The position numbers and the translations under genes were made by a program. Positions 36,211 through 45,031 of a stretch of 60,813 bases of DNA are shown in pieces. Each line of letters starts with the position of its first letter. The stretch's first letter is position 1. The notes below the pieces were generated by a model. That model was not told the DNA's origin. It did no database searches and was given only the letters and a program-made list of their open reading frames with translations. The stretch lies in assembly GCF_000424545.1 (NCBI RefSeq), contig NZ_AUKC01000022.1, positions 1-60,813 of the forward strand, written 5' to 3'. This stretch comes from Butyrivibrio sp. NC3005. GTDB lineage: Bacteria > Bacillota > Clostridia > Lachnospirales > Lachnospiraceae.

Positions 36211-38268
36211 TCATTCATTTACTTTAATAGCTCTGCTAAGATTTCCTTTTGCAAGAACATTAAGATGTGATGTAGCTCTAGACATTGCTGTATACAGGCA
36301 ATGATGTCCGAGTTCATCATCCGGATATGTGTTATCATCTGCATCAGCAATAATAACATGATCAAACTCTAATCCCTTTGCAAGGGTAAGTTCCAGCATG
36401 AATGCACCACTCTTTGGCAGAGCACTATATCCCGAAATAACAGTTGGTGCTTCTTCGCCAAGGAGGTTAAGAACTGCATCCATATTGCGCTGATTTCTAC
36501 ATATTAAAGCAGTCAAACCTTCTTTTTCCTTATAAGTTTTCAAAAGGCTAATAAGCTTATCCTTGTATTCTTTTTCATCAGCAAAGCTTTGAACATATGT
36601 CTTTTCGCCTGGTCGTCTAACTGAAGAAATCATCATCTTCTTTTCGCCTGGAAGAATTGAAGCAAATAAATCAGTTATTTCCGGTGAACTTCTATAGCTT
36701 GTCATAAGGAAGAGTTCAACAAATCTCTTTCCATCTTCTTTTGCCATTTCTTTTATCTGAGAAAATGAAACTGTATCCGACCTTATTGCCTGAAATTCAT
36801 CTCCTAAAAGCATAAACCTTACATTTGGAAAATACTTCTTAAGTACCATAAGCTGTGCTTTGGTATAATCCTGTACTTCATCAACCATTACATAACGCAT
36901 ATTTCTGTCGCATTCTCCCGTAAGTTCCATTTTTAGGAAGAACCATTCAGCTGCACTTATATTTGGTCTATTAAGTAGTCTTTGCGCTATGTGGGTCACG
37001 TTGACAAAACCGCAACGTCTGATATTCTTTAAGGCACCTCCAAAGTCATTTTCCAACTTATTCTCCTCTTTTTCGTCACTTCTTGCAAGTGATGAAGAGG
37101 TATCATCGCTAAAATTAGAGTCCTTTATTTTGAGAGAGTTTTTGGCTCTATTATCAAGTTCATCAGCAACAGTCTGTATGAGTCTTACTCCAAACGGAAA
37201 CTGACTAAACTGTTTAATAACAGAAAAAACCTCTTTTTTAGACAAAACAAGATTTTCTTTCTGATAAATATCATAAAAATCATCCAGCTGTGGCTCAAGC
37301 ATAGGAAGTTTGTCGTGAATCATCTCTAAAGTTGAGCTATCCGTATGGTCAAACTCACTATCAACAAATGGAACATGTACTGTTTCAAGGAACTCTTTCC
37401 AAGTAAGAGTAATAGGATTGGTCTCTCCCAAATCCGGAAGTACATTATCAATATATTCCCTAAAAACAGGATTAAGTGTCATAAGACATACTTGATCTGG
37501 ACGAAGCGTTTGTCTTCTTTGGTAGAACAAATATGCAATTCTTTGCAATAACACTGACGTTTTTCCGCTTCCTGCAATTCCATTAACAAGAAGTACGGGA
37601 ACTTCAGGATATCTTATTACCTCATTTTGCTCTTTCTGAATAGTTGCAGTAATAGCAGTCATCTTGTCAGATTTAGCCTGAGAAAGAGACTGTAATAACA
37701 TAGGATCTTCAATTGCAACGCTTGTATCAAAATAAGCATTAAGCTTGTTTTTCTCAAGCTCAAACTGTCTTCTAAGTTTTAAATCAACCGGAATCTCTCT
37801 GTCTTCAACTGTATAGTGAGTCTGCCCATTTTCCTGATTGTAATAAACCTCAGCTATTGGAGTTCTCCAATCTATTACCATCTGATCATAGCCATTCTCA
37901 GAAATTGCAGCTCTTCCAATATAATAATCTTCTGGTTCTTCTGAAGGATCAAACTGAACCGTTATTTTGGCAAAATAAGGAGCTTCCAAAAGCTTTTTTA
38001 CTGTCTGCAGGCGTTTACCAAGTGATTTACTTTCAATGTTATAGGTGTCGATATACCTATTCCAAACTTCTATCTCTCCAAGAGTTTCCATTGTCGTTTC
38101 ATCATCAGCATAATCAAGTCTTATATTATCTCTTATGTCATTTTTCTCATCTGATGCTTTTTCATCAAGATTTGCAATCTCCCCTTCGAGATGTTCTTTC
38201 ATATCTAAAAGTTTGTTATAAATCTTAGTAAGATGTTGCTGTTCAACTTCAAATATTTCTTTTTCCAT
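36211..38268 (-). CDS. helD: HelD-family UvrD-like helicase (RNA polymerase recycling factor)
   Basis: Protein of 685 residues. An N-terminal coiled-coil arm (about 1-95) precedes a region with DWRTPIAEVYY (133-143), typical of HelD. Walker A is GIAGSGKTS (230-238), the Walker B-like helicase motif reads VDEVQDYTKAQ, and late motifs include SYRSSPEI and TLAKGLEFDHVII. HelD proteins use ATP to pull stalled RNA polymerase off DNA. AAGGA lies 8 bases before the start. It sits 113 bases upstream of the NodB-LCP gene on the same strand, and both are bracketed by the structured repeats. The family also includes UvrD/Rep repair helicases, but the arm and DWRTPI motif favour HelD. Confidence 0.88.
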   Translation of the reverse strand: MEKEIFEVEQQHLTKIYNKLLDMKEHLEGEIANLDEKASDEKNDIRDNIRLDYADDETTMETLGEIEVWNRYIDTYNIESKSLGKRLQTVKKLLEAPYFAKITVQFDPSEEPEDYYIGRAAISENGYDQMVIDWRTPIAEVYYNQENGQTHYTVEDREIPVDLKLRRQFELEKNKLNAYFDTSVAIEDPMLLQSLSQAKSDKMTAITATIQKEQNEVIRYPEVPVLLVNGIAGSGKTSVLLQRIAYLFYQRRQTLRPDQVCLMTLNPVFREYIDNVLPDLGETNPITLTWKEFLETVHVPFVDSEFDHTDSSTLEMIHDKLPMLEPQLDDFYDIYQKENLVLSKKEVFSVIKQFSQFPFGVRLIQTVADELDNRAKNSLKIKDSNFSDDTSSSLARSDEKEENKLENDFGGALKNIRRCGFVNVTHIAQRLLNRPNISAAEWFFLKMELTGECDRNMRYVMVDEVQDYTKAQLMVLKKYFPNVRFMLLGDEFQAIRSDTVSFSQIKEMAKEDGKRFVELFLMTSYRSSPEITDLFASILPGEKKMMISSVRRPGEKTYVQSFADEKEYKDKLISLLKTYKEKEGLTALICRNQRNMDAVLNLLGEEAPTVISGYSALPKSGAFMLELTLAKGLEFDHVIIADADDNTYPDDELGHHCLYTAMSRATSHLNVLAKGNLSRAIKVNE

Positions 38269-38619
38269 AAACTAAATCCTTCTATAGCAAAAAATTAACC
38301 TCAAAACATCCTTATAGTATAACATGATACAGCTATTAAATATAGGAAAATAATGAATGCTTTCGAACTCACTTCACGACAACTTCCAGTTTTTCAGCAT
38401 TCGATATCATAGTATTTCCTGATACTTACATATTGTAACATTTATATCTTTACTCATTATTCGGTAGTCTATACCTCCAACTTAAGATAAAACTATAATT
38501 GCAAAGTCTCCAGAACGAAGTGATAAAAATCTATTATTAGTTTTTTAAAATAATCCGAAATAAAAATAGATACCTTGAGTTTTATGGCAAAACATATACT
38601 TTTTTGTTTTATATAATCT

Positions 38620-38760
38620 GTTCTGATGTTTGTATATTTCGTCGCAGACACGCTTTCGCTTGATTATAAACGTAATGGTTCGTAATGCGCTAAAAAACAG
38701 CGCATAAGAACCAACGTTTATAAACAGTTCTGCTCATGAAATATTACAAGCCATCAGAAC
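38620..38760. repeat. Structured intergenic repeat A, copy 2
   Basis: Same orientation as copy 1. Stems: GTTCTGATG with CATCAGAAC, TATAAACG (38665-38672) with CGTTTATA (38715-38722), TGGTTC (38676-38681) with GAACCA (38708-38713), ATGCGCT (38685-38691) with AGCGCAT (38699-38705). Loops and joining bases are nearly the same as in copy 1, while the paired bases have changed together. Confidence 0.88.
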
Positions 38761-38793
38761 TCATCTAATTAGTTCAAATAACAAAAAAGTATA

Positions 38794-38927
38794 GTTTTTT
38801 GTCACTGCGTTCCAAAAACTACGCAAACTGGCCATTTGAAAAGGCTTCGCCTTGGACCAGTTTGCCACTTGACTTTTGTTCTCACGAAACTCGCAGTAAA
38901 TGCGAGTTTATGAATATAAGCGACAAG
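38794..38927. repeat. Structured intergenic repeat B, copy 2
   Basis: It keeps AAACTGG/CCAGTTT, the AAGGC-TTC-GCCTT hairpin and GAAACTCGCA/TGCGAGTTT (38886-38909). The closing stem TTTTTGTCAC is here less well paired with GCGACAAGAA. Most of the sequence matches copy 1. Confidence 0.85.
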
Positions 38928-38934
38928 AAGTCAT

Positions 38935-39056
38935 GACTTCTTGCTGAGATTTAGGATAATCATCAGCAAGAATCCTGCTTCGCAGGACAAAATTTGTCTT
39001 AACGACAAATTTTGGTCTGGTACGGTTATTGATTTTCCTGATGAAAACAATAACCT
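38935..39056. repeat. Repeat C: series of four hairpins
   Basis: Four hairpins follow each other: TTGCTGA/TCAGCAA (part of the 42-bp dispersed repeat, 38935-38976), TCCTGC/GCAGGA with loop TTC, AAAATTTGTC/GACAAATTTT, and GGTTATTG/CAATAACC with an inner TTTTC/GAAAA. They end about 50 bases before the start codon of the secreted-protein gene and could form a structured leader or a mobile-repeat cluster. Confidence 0.8.
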
Positions 39057-39106
39057 ATGACTTTTTGTCACTTAACTCAAAGAATACATAAGAGAGGTCA
39101 CCGTAT

Positions 39107-40618
39107 ATGAAAAAAAACAGGATTATATCCATAATACTCATATTTGCACTTCTTTTGAGTATGACAATTCATTCTAAAGCTGCAGGCGATGTTGAAAGGC
39201 CAACTGCCAGCATTTCAAAGATTTCTCTGGGGGCGTCTATGGTAGCACCAGGTGGAACGCTAGGTGTAGCAATAATTGGTACTATTACAGATAATTATGG
39301 TATTAGTTCTGTAGTATTAAATTATAGTAGGCAAGGTCAGATTCTCTCCGCCACCCTCCTTTATTCTGCTGGTAACTGGTTAGGTACTTTTAATGTTCCT
39401 TCAAATGTTGCCATTGGCGAGTACTGGATTCACAGCCTTAAAATAACTGATAATGCCGGAAATATAATGAATATCAATAATCCAGGTCTTCTTCCTGGCG
39501 ATCACTCTTTTAAAGTCAGTAGAACCGCTAAAGACAACAGCTCTAGTAGTGCAAAAGCTGTAAAATTTGATACCAAAGAGTCAGATTCATTAGTCGAAAC
39601 AATTCAAAACTCTGCTTACAATGCCAATATCACTATATCTGCTGAAGATGGTGCTAAGATTCCAGCTTCAGTTTTTGAAGCAATCTGGAAATCCAATAGA
39701 ACGCTTCGTTTCGAAACCCCAAATGCAATATGGGTTTTTGAAGGTCAAAACATAATTAGAGCAGGTGATGTTGACCTAACCCTCAAATTATCAGAAATTC
39801 CTAACAATAATCCTTCTGGAGGAAATGACGATGCGATTTCAAAAATTCTCCACAACATTTATGGATGCGTAGCAAACTTTGCAGATAACGGCATCCTTCC
39901 CGGAAGAACTCACATTACTATTTTAACTTCCAAAAATGGATACAGGCATTTCAACGGAAAAAAGATTCATGGATGGTTTTATGATTCTGATAATGAGAAA
40001 CTAGTGGAAATGAATGAATCTCTTTCTCCTTATCTTGATGATAAAGGATACATTACTTTTGACATTACCCACTGTAGTTCCTATGTATTTACCACATCAA
40101 AGCCAAGCTCCACAAAATTGCCTAAAAAAGAAGAATCTACACCTAAGAAATACACTGTAAAGACCCAAAACGGCAAGGCTGTTGAGCTTGAACTTCCTGA
40201 CGATTATGTTCCTACTGATGAAGAAAGATCTCGTTTTGAATGCGTAAGTTCACAAGCTCCAAGATTCTGGACTGCAAATTATGGAAATGACAAGAGTTAT
40301 GATGACATCACTATGCATAACACACTTCAAGGGCCAGAATTCTTCAAATCTGTAGAAAGCGCAAGAGGCAGATATAAGATTCTAAATACATACAGCATTT
40401 ATCCAACCAAGAAAGGTCTTATTAGATACAGTAATGCTGATACTCTAGTAATGCTCGAAATACCTGATGATGTTTATGAAAGTGGACGTTCATATCGAAT
40501 GATAACAGTTGACCCAACAGGTACTCCAACAGTATTCGATGATTTAGACGATGATCCTGCAACTATCACATTCTTTACGCATCAGTATTATGCTTTTGCT
40601 TTAGTTTATGTTGAATAA
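39107..40618 (+). CDS. Secreted protein of unknown function with Ig-like start
   Basis: Protein of 503 residues. A clear signal peptide (RIISIILIFALLLSM) ends near SKAAG. Residues about 30-145 look like an Ig-like or Big-type beta-sandwich (ITDNYGISSVVLNYS, SLKITDNAGN). A middle region (about 150-320) resembles parts found in Lachnospiraceae surface proteins, with YITFDITHCSSYVFT. A Lys-rich linker (about 325-345) leads to a C-terminal domain with two Trp/Tyr-rich strands. No sortase motif or membrane anchor is seen, so it is released or held by other means. GAGAGG stands 9 bases before the ATG. It is not recognised as an enzyme. Confidence 0.75.
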   Translation: MKKNRIISIILIFALLLSMTIHSKAAGDVERPTASISKISLGASMVAPGGTLGVAIIGTITDNYGISSVVLNYSRQGQILSATLLYSAGNWLGTFNVPSNVAIGEYWIHSLKITDNAGNIMNINNPGLLPGDHSFKVSRTAKDNSSSSAKAVKFDTKESDSLVETIQNSAYNANITISAEDGAKIPASVFEAIWKSNRTLRFETPNAIWVFEGQNIIRAGDVDLTLKLSEIPNNNPSGGNDDAISKILHNIYGCVANFADNGILPGRTHITILTSKNGYRHFNGKKIHGWFYDSDNEKLVEMNESLSPYLDDKGYITFDITHCSSYVFTTSKPSSTKLPKKEESTPKKYTVKTQNGKAVELELPDDYVPTDEERSRFECVSSQAPRFWTANYGNDKSYDDITMHNTLQGPEFFKSVESARGRYKILNTYSIYPTKKGLIRYSNADTLVMLEIPDDVYESGRSYRMITVDPTGTPTVFDDLDDDPATITFFTHQYYAFALVYVE

Positions 40619-40685
40619 TCATCTATTTGACAAAATTAATGGTAAAATAAAAATGTATGTTAATTTTTTGGCAATTTATTTTTAA

Positions 40686-40712
40686 GTAAGAAAGCTTCAA
40701 TAACTTTCTTAC
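40686..40712 (+). promoter_or_regulatory. Leader hairpin before the hydrogenase gene
   Basis: GTAAGAAAG and CTTTCTTAC form a 9-bp stem just ahead of the ribosome site (GGAG) of the hydrogenase gene. It could affect translation or be the end of the preceding transcript; no T-run follows. Confidence 0.4.
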
Positions 40713-40728
40713 CAGGATAGGAGATTTT

Positions 40729-42246
40729 ATGATTACAAATGATGAAGGCATTGTAAGGTTTAAACACATGGTCATGGAGGAAGTCTGTAAACTCGCATGG
40801 GCTAATGACCTTAATGAAGAAACCAAGAATGAACTTGTAAAAAAGATTATTCCTGGGCCTAAGGCACAGTTCCGATGCTGTATTTACAAGGAGCGTGAAA
40901 TTGTAAGAGAAAGAATCAGACTAGCCTGCGCTCTCGATACTACAGACAATGAAGGTTCTGAGAATATTGTACAAGTCATCCACGCAGCTTGTGATGGATG
41001 TCCGCTCTCTGCATACTCTGTTACAGATAACTGTCGTTTCTGTATGGGTAAAGCATGTATCAATTCCTGTAAATTTGGAGCTATAACTCCTGGTGAAACA
41101 CGTATGCACATTGATTCTGATAAATGTAAAGAGTGCGGTATGTGTGCAAGCGCATGTCCTTATTCAGCAATCGTTCATCTCGAACGACCATGCAAAAAAG
41201 TATGCCCTGTTAACGCTATTACTTATGACGAAAATGGTATCTGCAAAATTGACGAAGATAAGTGTATCAACTGCGGTCATTGCATACACAGTTGTCCATT
41301 TGGCGCTATAGGTTCAAAGTCTTATCTTGTACCTATTATTGAAAATATTCTTGCCGGCAAAAAAGTGTTCGCCATGGTAGCTCCTGCTATTGAAGGACAA
41401 TTTGGTGAAGATATTGATATGACTTCAATAAGAGCTGCCCTCAAAAAACTCGGTTTCACTGACATGGTAGAAGTTGGTCTTGGCGGTGATATGACCGCTG
41501 CATTCGAATCCTTAGAGTGGAGCGATGCATTCAAAGAAGGACGTAAGATGACAACTTCCTGTTGCCCGGCTTTCATTAATATGCTCAGAAAACACTTCCC
41601 TGATCAGTTCAAGGAAAATATGTCCACAACAGTTTCACCTATGTGTGCTATTTCACGTTATCTTAAAGTATTGTATCCTGACTGCGTAACTGTCTTCATC
41701 GGACCTTGTATTGCAAAGAAATCCGAAGCAGCAGATCCAACAGTACCAGGAAATGCTGATTATGTAATTACATTTGGTGAATTCAGAGTTCTTCTCCGAT
41801 CAAAGGGAGTTGAACTTGTTCATGTCGATGAGGAAAACTATCAGGAATCATCTATCTTTGGTAAGAGATTCGCTTCTAGCGGCGGTGTTGCAAATGCAGT
41901 TATCGAATGTATGCACGAACGCGGCGAAAATACTGATGAAATCAAACTTCATCGTGCGGCAGGCGGAATGGATTGCAAAAAGGCACTTCTCCTTCTTAAA
42001 GCCGGTAAACTTCCAGCTGACTTTATCGAAGGAATGGTATGCCCTGGTGGTTGCGTAGGCGGCCCTTCCAAACACAAAACCGAACAGGAAATCATGCGTG
42101 CTAGATCTGCTCTTCTTTCAAAAGCAGACGATAGAAAGATTATTAAAAATCTTAAAAATTATCCTATGGATAAATTCTCTATGCATAGAAATGGCGAATT
42201 AGAACCAGAGATGCTTGAAAGAGTTATGAAAACTACGGAAGACTAA
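40729..42246 (+). CDS. [FeFe] hydrogenase, monomeric group B type
   Basis: Protein of 505 residues. The N-terminal half carries several ferredoxin-like Cys sets: CDGCPLSA and CRFCMGKACINSC (90-114), CKECGMCASACP (133-143) and CINCGHCIHSCP (179-190). The H-cluster domain has TSCCPAF (276-282), SPMCAISRYLK (303-313), FIGPCIAKKSE (323-333) and EGMVCPGGCVGGP (434-446), giving the four Cys ligands of the catalytic iron cluster. The N-terminal Cys-rich region and the form of the second motif (PMC) fit group B enzymes of gut Clostridia. It would make or use H2 with ferredoxin. Maturation genes HydEFG are not in the window. Confidence 0.9.
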   Translation: MITNDEGIVRFKHMVMEEVCKLAWANDLNEETKNELVKKIIPGPKAQFRCCIYKEREIVRERIRLACALDTTDNEGSENIVQVIHAACDGCPLSAYSVTDNCRFCMGKACINSCKFGAITPGETRMHIDSDKCKECGMCASACPYSAIVHLERPCKKVCPVNAITYDENGICKIDEDKCINCGHCIHSCPFGAIGSKSYLVPIIENILAGKKVFAMVAPAIEGQFGEDIDMTSIRAALKKLGFTDMVEVGLGGDMTAAFESLEWSDAFKEGRKMTTSCCPAFINMLRKHFPDQFKENMSTTVSPMCAISRYLKVLYPDCVTVFIGPCIAKKSEAADPTVPGNADYVITFGEFRVLLRSKGVELVHVDEENYQESSIFGKRFASSGGVANAVIECMHERGENTDEIKLHRAAGGMDCKKALLLLKAGKLPADFIEGMVCPGGCVGGPSKHKTEQEIMRARSALLSKADDRKIIKNLKNYPMDKFSMHRNGELEPEMLERVMKTTED

Positions 42247-42339
42247 ATACTACCAGTATATAAATCCAGTATAATTAGCTTTCTATAGTTGGATAATTAT
42301 TCTACACAAATCATCTTAAATTTAAAGATATTTACTAGA

Positions 42340-42375
42340 AAACAGGCTTCCACTGTTAGGTAGAAGCCTGTTTTT
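42340..42375 (+). terminator. Rho-independent terminator between convergent genes
   Basis: AACAGGCTTC and GAAGCCTGTT form a 10-bp stem with a 12-base loop, followed by TTTTT. It ends the hydrogenase transcript and may also serve the convergent binding-protein gene, since the minus strand also has a T-rich tail. Confidence 0.9.
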
Positions 42376-42415
42376 ATATACATTTTATGCTACTTATTAT
42401 CTTTTAACGCTAGGA

Positions 42416-44083
42416 TTACTTTGATACTGAATCTGAGTCACCATATACCTTTTTCCAAGCAGATGTTCTCTCATCCATAATAGCCTGTCCGCCAGCTCCA
42501 AGATAGTCTTTTACACCAGATTCCCATGTGCTGTCAAACTTGTCAGCTGCTGCGCTTACAGAAGTATCATAAATCTGATCACGCTTACTGGAAAGTGCTT
42601 CACCCATTCCGCTCTCAGCTGAAATGGCACCAACCTTTACACTTACACCTGGACGATTATCAGTTTTTGCAACTTTATCAGCGCGCTCTACGAGTTCAGG
42701 TTTAATGCCTGAGTAGCTGTATGCAAGTGAAAGTGCTGTCTTATCTTTATCTTTCAGATTAAGACCATTACATGTAATAGTATAGTCAATATTAAGTGAT
42801 GAATTCTGAATTGTATTGTCTGTTGTTGCCTGAATCTGAACTGCACCATTATCAAGTGTCTTGTGAGTTACACCTTCGTCGCCAATCTGGAGATATTCAA
42901 TTGTTTCAGGATCACTTATGAAATCAAGATAAAGAAGCGAAGCAAGTACTTCCTTGTTTGTTGAAGGGAAGAATACCTTACGATCGATAGGCGCGGAAAC
43001 CCACTTTGTATGGGTTCCATCTTTATCTTCAAATGGATCGATAGCTATATACTCTGCTTCTTTTCCAACGTTTCTTTCAAGGTTGGCTTCAATACTGTCT
43101 TCACCATTTCTATAAGGATAATCCCAGTTGTGTGAAAATGCACCAACATAACCTGCTTTCATCATATCATCTTCTGTTGAGTCACCTGCTGCATACAGAG
43201 CAAAATCCTTCCACAAAAGATCTTCATTATACCACTTGTTAAGAAGTTTTATAGCATCTTTTGTACCATTTTGTGTGAGCTTTCTATCATCAAAGCCATT
43301 AATATAGCTTTCTTTATCTGTCATCTTAGGATCAAGGCAAGATTCAATTAGTGTAGCAGCTCTCCAACCTACATCAAAGCTCACTGAATATGGAACCATT
43401 TTGTCAGCATTTTTTCCAAGAAGCTTATCTGCGTTATCTCTGAATGCGCAAATTACCTTATAGAACTCTTCTTTAGTTGTTGGTTCCTTTAAATTGAGCT
43501 TATCAAGCCAGTCCTTACGAATAAAAGTATTGATTCTGTTAAGATTAGCAAGTTTTGCTTCAACAGCCCAGATTTTCTGTGTTTCAGGATCCTGATCATA
43601 AGTTATGTTGGTTTCTCCAAGCCAGTTCCAAAGATTAGGAAGATTCTCTTTGTCCATAACCTGACTACTCAAATCTATTACACCACCCATATCTGCATAG
43701 GTCTGAATAGTTGCATAATCATATGTTACGCATATATCAGGTGCAGTTCCGCTTGCAAGAAGGTTATTAATCTCCTCAACCTCAGTCCAACGAGGAACTT
43801 TAACAAATTCAACTTCAACATTATGCTTTTCGAGCATTCCTTTTTTAATGTAATCTGTCCACGCATTATTGGTAGGATCGGAACCTCCATCATTTCCTCT
43901 GTCATATACTTCAACAGTAATGTGACGTGTATCAGCAAACTTTCCATCTGTAAGTTCGCTGCTTGCATTTTCACTACCGGAATCTTTCTTTGCATCTGCA
44001 CCATTCCCCTGATTAGAACCACATGCAGTCATAGAAAGAAAAGTTGAAGCGATTAGTAAAGCCGATAACATCTTTCTTTTCAT
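42416..44083 (-). CDS. Solute-binding lipoprotein of an AguE-like importer
   Basis: Protein of 555 residues. The signal peptide ends in the lipobox MTAC (Cys 21). The body is a large family-1 binding protein (MLEKHNVEVEFVKVPRW early, then WRAATLIESCLDP and NWDYPYRNG later). It lies last in an operon after two permeases and next to xylan-degrading genes; in Geobacillus the related AguE protein binds aldotetraouronic acid. That ligand is inferred from neighbourhood, not from residues. GGAGG lies 7 bases before the start. Confidence 0.88.
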   Translation of the reverse strand: MKRKMLSALLIASTFLSMTACGSNQGNGADAKKDSGSENASSELTDGKFADTRHITVEVYDRGNDGGSDPTNNAWTDYIKKGMLEKHNVEVEFVKVPRWTEVEEINNLLASGTAPDICVTYDYATIQTYADMGGVIDLSSQVMDKENLPNLWNWLGETNITYDQDPETQKIWAVEAKLANLNRINTFIRKDWLDKLNLKEPTTKEEFYKVICAFRDNADKLLGKNADKMVPYSVSFDVGWRAATLIESCLDPKMTDKESYINGFDDRKLTQNGTKDAIKLLNKWYNEDLLWKDFALYAAGDSTEDDMMKAGYVGAFSHNWDYPYRNGEDSIEANLERNVGKEAEYIAIDPFEDKDGTHTKWVSAPIDRKVFFPSTNKEVLASLLYLDFISDPETIEYLQIGDEGVTHKTLDNGAVQIQATTDNTIQNSSLNIDYTITCNGLNLKDKDKTALSLAYSYSGIKPELVERADKVAKTDNRPGVSVKVGAISAESGMGEALSSKRDQIYDTSVSAAADKFDSTWESGVKDYLGAGGQAIMDERTSAWKKVYGDSDSVSK

Positions 44084-44131
44084 AGAACATCCTCCATATA
44101 TTAAATAATTTTTAATACCCTAAGCGTAACC

Positions 44132-44998
44132 TTATTCCTTAACTGCTCCGACCATAGTACCGGCAATGAAATACTTCTGAAGCCATGGATAAACACACAA
44201 AATCGGAATAGTGGAAAACATAACTATAGCTGCCTTTAAAGACTCAGCCAGTCCTGGAGTTGAAAAACCTTCCTGTGTTGCAACTTCAACGCTGTTAACA
44301 TTGTTCAAAATATTATACAAAAGAAGCTGAAGCGGATAGAAAATTTCTTTTTTCATATACATAAGTGCATCTGAATATCCATTCCATCTTCCTACTGCAT
44401 AAAACAGTGCAAGTGTTGCAAGGACAGGTTTTGAAAGTGGCAAATAAATGGACCATAAAATTCTAAAATAAGAAGCTCCATCAATCTCTGCAGATTCTCT
44501 AAGGCTATCTGGGATTCCATAGAAAAAGCTTCGCATAATAATCATGTTATATACACTAAGGCAATACGGAATCATCAGTACAAGTGGATTATTTAGCAAT
44601 CCAAGCTTTTGAATAAGTAAATAGTTTGGTATTGTTCCAGCGTTAAAGAACATCGTAATAGTGATTATAACGTTAATCAATTTTCTTCCACGAAGTTCTT
44701 TGAAAATAAGCGGATATGCACATATCGTGGTCATCAAAAGTGATATAAGCATACTCATTATTGTTAAAAACACAGTCCAAAAGAATGAACGAATATACTT
44801 CACGTCAGACAAAACAGTTTTGTATGCATCAAAATTCCATCCTTTTGGCCATAGGTACACTTCATGTTTTACAAGTGCATCTGTAGAACTAAGTGAACGA
44901 GCTGCCAGATTTATCATTGGTACCAGACAGATAATTGCAACCAGAACACAGATAAAGGCTATAACAAAATCCCCAAAATGTAGTTTATTTCTTCCCAT
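44132..44998 (-). CDS. Sugar ABC permease, YtcP/AguG-like
   Basis: Protein of 288 residues with six predicted membrane helices and the EAA loop RESAEIDGASYFRILWSI. It is the second permease of the operon, 33 bases after the LplB-like gene and 48 before the lipoprotein gene. GAGG stands 7 bases before the ATG. As in the locus at 25.6-29.3 kb, no ATPase gene is nearby, which points to a shared ATPase for several importers. Confidence 0.9.
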   Translation of the reverse strand: MGRNKLHFGDFVIAFICVLVAIICLVPMINLAARSLSSTDALVKHEVYLWPKGWNFDAYKTVLSDVKYIRSFFWTVFLTIMSMLISLLMTTICAYPLIFKELRGRKLINVIITITMFFNAGTIPNYLLIQKLGLLNNPLVLMIPYCLSVYNMIIMRSFFYGIPDSLRESAEIDGASYFRILWSIYLPLSKPVLATLALFYAVGRWNGYSDALMYMKKEIFYPLQLLLYNILNNVNSVEVATQEGFSTPGLAESLKAAIVMFSTIPILCVYPWLQKYFIAGTMVGAVKE

Positions 44999-45031
44999 GA
45001 TATTCCTCTTTCCCTTATAAGTATTAGTAGA

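Larger units (their letters stand above)
38269..39106. other. Long intergenic region with three structured repeats
   Basis: Between the divergent helD and secreted-protein genes there is no gene of credible coding pattern. About 340 bases next to helD are plain AT-rich sequence expected to hold its promoter. The remainder is filled by repeats A, B and C listed separately. The promoter of the secreted-protein gene must lie in or near repeat C. Confidence 0.7.
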
